Positions 57,546 to 64,000 of a DNA stretch of 64,000 bases are shown here, one piece after another. Made by a program: the position numbers and the translations under genes. Every line of letters begins with the position of its first letter. Positions within the stretch are counted from its first letter, which is position 1. The stretch lies in assembly GCF_014633365.1 (NCBI RefSeq), contig NW_026267104.1, positions 744,001-808,000 of the forward strand, in the 5' to 3' direction. A model generated the notes under the pieces. That model had not been told where the DNA came from, did no database searches, and was given only the letters and a program-made list of their open reading frames with translations. Source of the stretch: Diospyros lotus. Its lineage: Eukaryota; Streptophyta; Magnoliopsida; Ericales; Ebenaceae.

Positions 57546-59074
57546 AGGTCTTGGGTAACTCCATGATTGAGAAAAAGAAGGATTTGCAGTTACAATTAGG
57601 GTTCCATGGGGGGAAGCTATTACTGTGAATTCTCAAAGTATCGGCGATTAATCAATTTTGGGAGACGGAGGCGGGGAGACGGAGAGACGACAGGGCAGGG
57701 CGGCCCACTCAGGTGCTTCTGTTTGGATGGATCCTTGCAGTCTCCTCTCCTCGCGGTGTTTTCCGTTACTTTACCTGGGACTCTTAATTTCATATTACTT
57801 CGCAATCGTTAAAAGGAGGTGTCTCGCTTTGGGCCAGAGTGGAGACATGCTTGAAACAAAGTGGGCTTCTCCATTTTGGGCCAGCAACGTTAAAGGCATT
57901 GGAAATAGAGTAGACTCGTGGGCTCTCTTCAAGGCTGGGCCTCCAGCACCAACTTGCCTCATCTTTGGGGGCCACTGGCTTAGTAATTTGTTTTGTGTAT
58001 GACCACAAACAAGGTTGTTGAACTTTAAATTTTAGTTTAAATGAGATCTATAAAATTGAATCATAAACTCATATTATAAAATTATAAAATTTTATAGATA
58101 GTTAAAAATATTATTTAAATTTCACTTTCAAATTAAGGAAATTAACAAATATTCAATTCTTTAAAAAAATCAATAATAATTCACTTTTAAATTTTACTTT
58201 TAAATGAAGAAAACTAACAATAATCAAATTAATGAAGATAGATAAAAAATAAACAAACAAATGTGTGACATATAAGAATCACCAAATTAGACCAAAAAAT
58301 AAATAAATAAACAAAAAAAATGCAAAAGAAAAAATAGACGAAGCTATATACCCCTTTAAACAAAATTGATAGTAACACTAAGCAATCAGAGCTCTGAATC
58401 AATTCATGTTGTGTTGCAAATAAATGGTGGCACTAAGCATATGAGCACGAAAACATCAAATTGTATTTGTGAATCAACATGGCTCAATCAACGATTTGCA
58501 TTTGTGAATTGAGAGTGACTTCAAGCAATTGAAGTTGTGAATCGACAGTGGCATAAAGCATTGAGTAATAGTGCAACAAGGGGGAACAATGGAACGCTAT
58601 GACATCGATCTTTAAGAGAGATAATGGTTCACATAAAGAAATTGCAGCCCCTCAAATCAAAATTAATATTATGTTGGACAAAAAAAATTTGTCTCTAACC
58701 TTTTAGTACATGAAAATTGAAATCGGTAAAATCATTGTTCAACTCAAGATTTTATCAATTTTATTGAATTAAATTGTGGTTCACACCAATTCTACTATAA
58801 TTTCGAATTTGTATGCACATTAAGTCGTATTAAGTCATTTAGAGGTTCTTGACACATAAAATTATTTAAATTGAATTAAAATTTTAACAACCATGATTAC
58901 AAGGGTTCCTTTTTGTCTGATAATGTTTAAATCAAACGATAGCAATTATTTGTGAATGTGAGCCCATCATATTATTTCCTTCATAGTTTATAGCATAAGC
59001 CTTCACATTTGTGTCCAAAAAAATGGGCCTATGCCTAAAAGTAAGCCCTAGTATAAAAAAAAAAAAAAAAAAAT
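57546..59074. other. AP-3 delta upstream region, then AT-rich spacer
   Basis: 57546-58010 has normal composition and probably holds the leader and promoter. 58010-59074 is AT-rich with no gene recognised and ends in a poly-A run (about 59050-59072). Short repeated phrases such as TTTGTGAATC recur at about 58460-58550. Confidence 0.4.
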
Positions 59075-59149
59075 CACAACTTGTCATAAAACCTAGGTGA
59101 GAGAGTTCATTTGAGCGTCTTTCGAGAGAGAACTAAATGAGTGACCTCA

Positions 59150-59887
59150 CCTGAGAGACCCATGTCCTTTTTTGGCTGAGGTATCTGTTATATGTATTTC
59201 CCGCATCTCCCCGCATGGGCCAGACTCGGTCCGATAGACCGGCCCAATCACCCAAGGCCAAGAAGGCCCGGACGACCTCGTCAAGGAAGGTCCAGCCTCC
59301 ATCAAAGACCCGGAACTCGTAAAGCGAGCGTATGGCGAGCTCCCGGTAATCCCCCAACGAGCTCGGAGCAATCGACTAACGAGCTCCTGAAATATCCTCC
59401 AGATCGCTAGGTCATCCAGGTCGCTCGCCTAAAATCTCCAGCTCGCATGAGCGGCAAAGCTGCTGAGAAGTCAGAGGTAGGGTCCGATCACTTTATCTGT
59501 AACAGCCCATGCCCCTCGTAATGAGGATCCCATTCCCGGTCTTGCGAAGGCGGTAAGAACTATTTGTCCCCCATTATACAAACACTGTATTTTTATATAT
59601 TATCTAGATTGTAAAAGTCCCTCAAGAAAAATGGAAATAAAGGGGGCCATGAGGAGCAAAGATGAGGGACAGAAAAAAGAATAATCAGATACCGCCACTC
59701 TGGGAGAATAATCATAGGGCGGCCGTGGACTAGGCATCGTTCTGGCCGAACCACGTAAAAGATTCTGGTGTACACGCTTGGAACTTTGGGGGAGGGGGGG
59801 GTTTTCTTCCTTCCTTCTCGGTATTTTTTTGGATTGACTCACCGCGGCCCAAAACGAATCACGGTCGGCCGAAATCAAACGTCGACA
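59150..59887 (+). repeat. 5' LTR of a Ty3/gypsy (Tat-type) element, left edge uncertain
   Basis: The right edge is set by ...GTCGACA at 59887 followed by the primer-binding site. The left edge is uncertain between about 59075 and 59165 because the 3' LTR lies outside the window. A TATA-like stretch is at about 59593-59604. GC content rises sharply from about 59165, unlike the AT-rich spacer before it. Confidence 0.7.
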
Positions 59888-59888
59888 T

Positions 59889-59906
59889 TTTGGCGCTAGA
59901 GGAAGG
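59889..59906 (+). other. Primer-binding site of the Ty3/gypsy element
   Basis: TTTGGCGCTAGAGGAAGG directly downstream of the LTR end. TGGCGC-initial primer-binding sites are usual in Tat/Athila-type Ty3 elements. The exact tRNA was not determined. Confidence 0.7.
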
Positions 59907-59926
59907 GGCCGCTCTGATCAATAGCC

Positions 59927-62114
59927 ATGGCTAGAGAAAGGAATACTAGAAGTTCCGAGGCGGCGGTAGACCCGCCTGAAAATCACCACGACCGACCACG
60001 AGACTTACCACCAAATGGAGGACCCATTGCCCCGACAGCCGATACTCCTTTGCCGCCGCCCGCCGGAGACGCTCCCGGCATACCACCACGGATCCCTGTC
60101 CAGCCTACTGTCCAAATCACCGGGACAGGGACGATCCGGGACTGGCAACAGCGCCAGGAAGCATTGGAGAATACGATAATGCAACTCGCTGACGCGGTCA
60201 GAATTCTGGCCCAAGCTCAAGCACGGGCTGTCCACGACCCACCGGCGTCGCCTCGCAGGGTCCGCCAACCGCGGGAGGAGAGACACCCACCCGCGGAAGA
60301 AGATATCGGGGATAACTACCCGTCCCCAATTCACCGCTCCCCAGTCCGAGAAAGAAGCAGGCGATCGCAAGCCCAGCAATCAGTAGGACCGGACTCAACT
60401 GTGGAAGAGCTGTATCAGAGGGTGCGACAGCTGGAGGAACGACAAGGAGTCCGCAGCCAGAATAATGGCCGTGGAGATAGGACGCCGTTCGCCAGAGAAA
60501 TTGAGCTTGAACCCCTGCCCCGGAGGTTTAAGGTCCCGAGCATGCCACAATATCATGGGGACAGCGACCCCTATGATTACCTGGATGCGTACAACGTGCA
60601 AATGGATCTACAGACAACCAGCTCGCTGGCTAAATGTCGCGCCTTCCCAGCAATCTTAGGAGACATCCCCCGAGCTTGGTTCAGGAGCCTTCCGCCTCGT
60701 AGCATCAACAGCTGGGAGGAGTGCCAACAGAGGTTCCTTAACCAATACAGGGCTCTAAGGAGGCAGCTCGCGCCACCTCGCCACCGTATTCCAGAAAGCA
60801 AACGAACCATTAAGGGATTACATCGCCAGGTTCAGGCGCGAGGTGAGCAACGTCGAGGATCCCTCGGATGAAAGTATCCTAACGGCGATCTCCGCCGGCC
60901 TCCGAAAAGACGGAAAGCTCTACGAGAGCATCTACCGAACCCCGGTCAAAGACCTGGGGGAATTCTATGAACGAGCTTCCAAGGAAATCCGATGGGAAGA
61001 CGCCTTCGGGACGAAGAAGCCCGTCGGGTCGAGAGAAGAAGTTGGGGGCTCCAGCCAGAGTAAGAAAAGGCACAACGGAGACGCCGGAAGAGAAGCTCGG
61101 GGGGAGCGCTCGAGCAATGAAGTGTTCAAGCGAGCTCGGAAGGCAGAGGGAGATGAGTGACCTCATAGATCACAGCGCTTTGACAGCTACTGTGCCCTGT
61201 CAGACCCCCAAGAAAGGATCTTCGCCATCGAAAGGAACAAAGAGGAATTCGGGAAGCCCAACCCATTAAGAACCCCAAACAAATTCCGAAACAAAGAAAA
61301 ATTTTGCGCGTACCACAACGAGGCGGGTCACAACACCTCGGAATGCTGGGCCCTAAGGGACGCCATCGAAGATCTGATAAGAAGAGGTCGCTTGAAAGAT
61401 TACGTGGTGCGGCCGACTAATCAACCAAGCCAGCCGCCGGTACAGCAGCAGCCTCCCACCGACGACGACCAAGCACCGGCTGTACGAACCATCTACACGA
61501 TCCATGGCGGGCCCCACCTCGCTGGTTCCTCCCACAAATCCCGCGACAAATACATACGAGAGGCCAACCATGTCTTGCTAGCGAGATCGGGCGAACAGCC
61601 GGTTCCCGCGAAGCGGCCTAGGGGTAACCCAATCCCAGAGAAGATGTTTTTCTCGGAAGAAGACGCCAGAGACGTCCATTGGCCGCACAACGACGCACTC
61701 GTTATACGAGCCCAGGTCGGCAACTCCGAAGTGCGGAGGATAATGGTGGACACGGGCAGCTCGGTAAATGTAATGTACAGAGCATGCTTCGATCAGATGG
61801 GTTTGGGACCGGAACAGTTGGGTTCGTCCCCAGAGCCACTCTATGGGTTCACGGGAGACGCAGTGATTCCCGTCGGTCGGATCAGCCTTCCCCTCACCAT
61901 CGGGGATGCGAACCGCCAGGCCACTACTTTGGCAGAATTCCTCATAATTGACTGCCCCTCAGCATACAACGTCGTACTCGGAAGGCCGGCGATGAACGAC
62001 CTGGATCTAGTGACCTCAACCAGGTCGCTTACGGTGAAATTCCCGACCCCCGACGGTGTAGGGTGTGTACGAGGCGAGCAGCACCTCGCAAGACGTTGCT
62101 ATGAGACGCCCTGA
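59927..62114 (+). pseudogene. Ty3/gypsy gag and protease, frame-broken
   Basis: gag starts at ATG 59927 (MARERNTRSSEAAVDPP). It has a proline-rich N part, then the retrotransposon gag core RFKVPSMPQYHGDSDPYDYL...CRAFPAILGDIPRAWFRSLP. The frame shifts near 60800-60840 and continues with DESILTAISAGLRKDGKLYESI. A TGA interrupts it at 61158-61160. The same frame resumes with YCALSDPQERIF and a zinc-knuckle-like CAYHNEAGHNTSEC. The protease carries IMVDTGSSVNVMY near 61740. The frame ends at 62112-62114 through a probable single-base loss, with pol continuing in another frame. Long conserved stretches with only three lesions suggest a fairly recent element. Confidence 0.88.
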
Positions 62115-62116
62115 AA

Positions 62117-64000
62117 ATGGGAGCAAAGGGAAAGAAAGTAAATATCATCGCAAAAGTCGGCCCGCGATCAACCGGCCGATGGGAGGACCTGGATCCACGC
62201 GAGATCGACTGCGAAAAGCCCACCGGTCCCATGGAAGAGCTCGAAGATATCTCAGTCGGCGAGGCAGACGAGGAAAGGCACCTCAAGCTAGGCAAGAGTC
62301 TAGCCCCCGAGGTAAAATCCCAACTTACAGATTTCCTTAAAGCTAACCTTGATGTATTCGCATGGAACCACGAAGATATGGTGGGAATCGCCCCAGAAGT
62401 CATGTCACACAGGCTCAACGTAGATCCAGGCTACAGGCCAGTACGCCAGAAGAGGAGGCCAATGACTCCGGAGCGTTATACCGCTCTTAAAGAAGAAGTG
62501 GACAAACTCTTGGCGAATAATTTCATCAAGGAAGCCCACTATCCGGTCTGGGTGGCCAACCCGGTCCTAGTAAAAAAGAAAAACGGGAAGTGGAGGACCT
62601 GCATCGACTTCACCGACCTGAACAAGGCCTGTCCTAAAGACAGCTTTCCCCTCCCCAGAATCGATCAACTCGTAGATGCAACGGCTGGTCACCGCCTCCT
62701 CAGTTTCATGGATGCCTATTCAGGCTACAACCAAATCCCCATGAACCCAACGGACCAAGAGCACACCTCGTTCATAACCGACCGGGGGCTCTATTGTTAC
62801 AAGGTCATGCCCTTTGGATTGAAGAATGCTGGCGCGACCTACCAGAGGCTGGTCAATACGATGTTCGAAACACTGATCGGAAAAACCATGGAAGTATACG
62901 TTGACGACATGCTGGTAAAATCCGAGCAAGTGACGGACCACGTTTCCGATCTAAGAGAAACGTTTGGAGTCCTCAGGAAATATCAGATGAAGCTCAACCC
63001 GCTCAAGTGCGCCTTCGGTGTAGCCTCTGGAAAATTTCTTGGGTTTATGGTAAACAACAGAGGCATTGAAGCCAACCCAGACAAAATTAAGGCTCTGCTC
63101 GACATGAGGTCGCCTATAAGAAAGAAGGAGGTGCAAAGCCTCAATGGTCAGGTCGCGGCTCTGAGCCGTTTCATTTCAAAGGCAACTGACAAGTGTGCCC
63201 CTTTCTTCGAGCTTCTAAAAAATGAGAAAGACTTCAGATGGACAGAAGAATGCGAGTTCGCATTCCAACAACTAAAGGAGTACATGGGACGGGCCCCGCT
63301 GCTCGCCAAACCTAAGGAGGGAGAGAGGTTGACCTTGTACTTAGGAGTATCCCAACAGGCTCTCAGCGCGGCCCTCGTTCGGGGGGAAGAAGGGGTGCAG
63401 CACCCCATTTATTACGTCTCCAAAAGCCTAATCGATGCAGAAACAAGGTACGCACCAATCGAAAAATTAGCTTACTGTCTAATAGTGGCGTCGAGGAAGC
63501 TGCGACCCTATTTTCAAGCTCATGAGATCGAAGTCCTGACCAAATACCCATTGAAACAAATCCTCCAAAAATCGGATACCTCAGGTCGTTTACTAAAATG
63601 GTCTATTGAGCTCGCTCAGTTCGACATAAAGTACAAACCAAGGACGGCGATAAAGGGTCAAGCGTTGGCAGACTTCATTGCCGAGTTTACTGGGCCAATT
63701 GACGAAGAGCCGGAAAACCTGAAAGGACCGTCCTGGGAACTATACGTCGATGGATCATCGAACGAACAAGGAGCGGGAGCCGGGGTTATGCTAATAAGCC
63801 CCGAAGGTCACAAAATCCTCTGCGCCCTGAGGTTCGGTTTTTTAGCCACCAATAATGAATCCGAGTATGAAGCCTTACTAGCAGGACTCCGCCTGGCAAA
63901 GGAAATACGAGCTGAATTCTTGGAGATCTTCAGCGACTCTCAACTAGTTGTCAACCAGGTGCGGGGAGAATACCAGGCCAGAGACACGAAGATGGCAGCA
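62117..64000 (+). CDS. Ty3/gypsy pol: reverse transcriptase, RNase H and second RNase H (runs off the window)
   Basis: An open frame from about 62117 (MGAKGKKVNIIAKVG) to the window end. Reverse transcriptase: YRPVRQKRRPMTPERYTAL, NPVLVKKKNGKWRTCIDFTD, FMDAYSGYNQIPMNP, KVMPFGLKNAGATYQRLVN and the YVDDM catalytic motif near 62896-62910. RNase H: LYLGVSQQALSAALVRGEEG, IEKLAYCLIVASRKLRPYF. A second, archaeal-type RNase H begins near 63735 (WELYVDGSSNEQGAGAGVML, NNESEYEALLAGL, FSDSQLVVNQV) with its D, E and D residues visible. Two RNase H domains place the element in the Tat lineage (Retand/Ogre relatives). Integrase and the 3' LTR lie beyond 64000. In the ancestor this was one polyprotein with gag-protease. 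Confidence 0.92.
   Translation, partial: MGAKGKKVNIIAKVGPRSTGRWEDLDPREIDCEKPTGPMEELEDISVGEADEERHLKLGKSLAPEVKSQLTDFLKANLDVFAWNHEDMVGIAPEVMSHRLNVDPGYRPVRQKRRPMTPERYTALKEEVDKLLANNFIKEAHYPVWVANPVLVKKKNGKWRTCIDFTDLNKACPKDSFPLPRIDQLVDATAGHRLLSFMDAYSGYNQIPMNPTDQEHTSFITDRGLYCYKVMPFGLKNAGATYQRLVNTMFETLIGKTMEVYVDDMLVKSEQVTDHVSDLRETFGVLRKYQMKLNPLKCAFGVASGKFLGFMVNNRGIEANPDKIKALLDMRSPIRKKEVQSLNGQVAALSRFISKATDKCAPFFELLKNEKDFRWTEECEFAFQQLKEYMGRAPLLAKPKEGERLTLYLGVSQQALSAALVRGEEGVQHPIYYVSKSLIDAETRYAPIEKLAYCLIVASRKLRPYFQAHEIEVLTKYPLKQILQKSDTSGRLLKWSIELAQFDIKYKPRTAIKGQALADFIAEFTGPIDEEPENLKGPSWELYVDGSSNEQGAGAGVMLISPEGHKILCALRFGFLATNNESEYEALLAGLRLAKEIRAEFLEIFSDSQLVVNQVRGEYQARDTKMAA

Noticed and set aside
56934..57566. 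Plus-strand frames opposite the AP-3 delta N terminus
   Set aside because: Shadow of the long adaptin frame in GC-rich sequence, including a microsatellite-derived THTHTH stretch.

Overview
This window is nuclear DNA of a flowering plant, probably a eudicot. It is AT-rich, its genes are split by GT-AG introns, it carries plant-specific families (a type-2 lipid-transfer protein, an LRK10-like receptor kinase, a SARD1/CBP60 regulator), and about half of it is plant-type transposable elements. No species can be named from the sequence alone.

Left part (1-24.8 kb) is the gene-bearing region. A terminus of a Ty3/gypsy-like LTR (1-544) is followed by the 3' exons of an enolase-superfamily dipeptide epimerase (+, 1086-2665), a short secreted type-2 nsLTP (+, 6013-6297), an LRK10-like receptor kinase (+, 10471-12762), and a SARD1-like CBP60 transcription regulator (-, 13395-16198) that converges on the kinase. 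A family-14 glycosyltransferase (-, 23281-24619) lies further on. Small DNA transposons sit between these genes: a hAT-like element carrying a Tourist-like MITE (6990-8504), and a long-TIR Mutator-like foldback element with a perfect 9-bp target duplication and a core of palindromic minisatellite units (18234-19400).

Middle part (26.4-54.5 kb) is best read as a tandem duplication of a roughly 3-kb segment lying downstream of the AP-3 delta gene. The left unit (26376-32546) was opened by about 2.9 kb of AT-rich repeats. The right unit (32547-54480) was opened by copia element A (-). A in turn received a small hAT MITE (33662-33914), copia C (37855-42506) and an RTE-type LINE in its LTR (43122-52024). 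The LINE received copia B (46069-51751). Target-site duplications of the expected lengths support each insertion except that of A itself, whose left edge is deleted. All coding regions in this nest are broken.

Right part: the intronless AP-3 complex delta subunit (-, 54557-57484) is intact. From about 59.1 kb to the window edge lies the 5' portion of a Ty3/gypsy element of the Tat type (LTR, primer-binding site, gag, protease, reverse transcriptase, two RNase H domains). Its pol is open to position 64000, but gag and the gag-pol junction carry two frameshifts and one stop.

Functionally, the kinase and the SARD1-like gene both belong to immune-signalling families. AP-3 delta (vacuolar sorting) and GT14 (Golgi glycosylation) are endomembrane functions. 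There is no operon-like logic. The most unusual content is structural: the datable transposon nest and the palindromic Mutator-like element.
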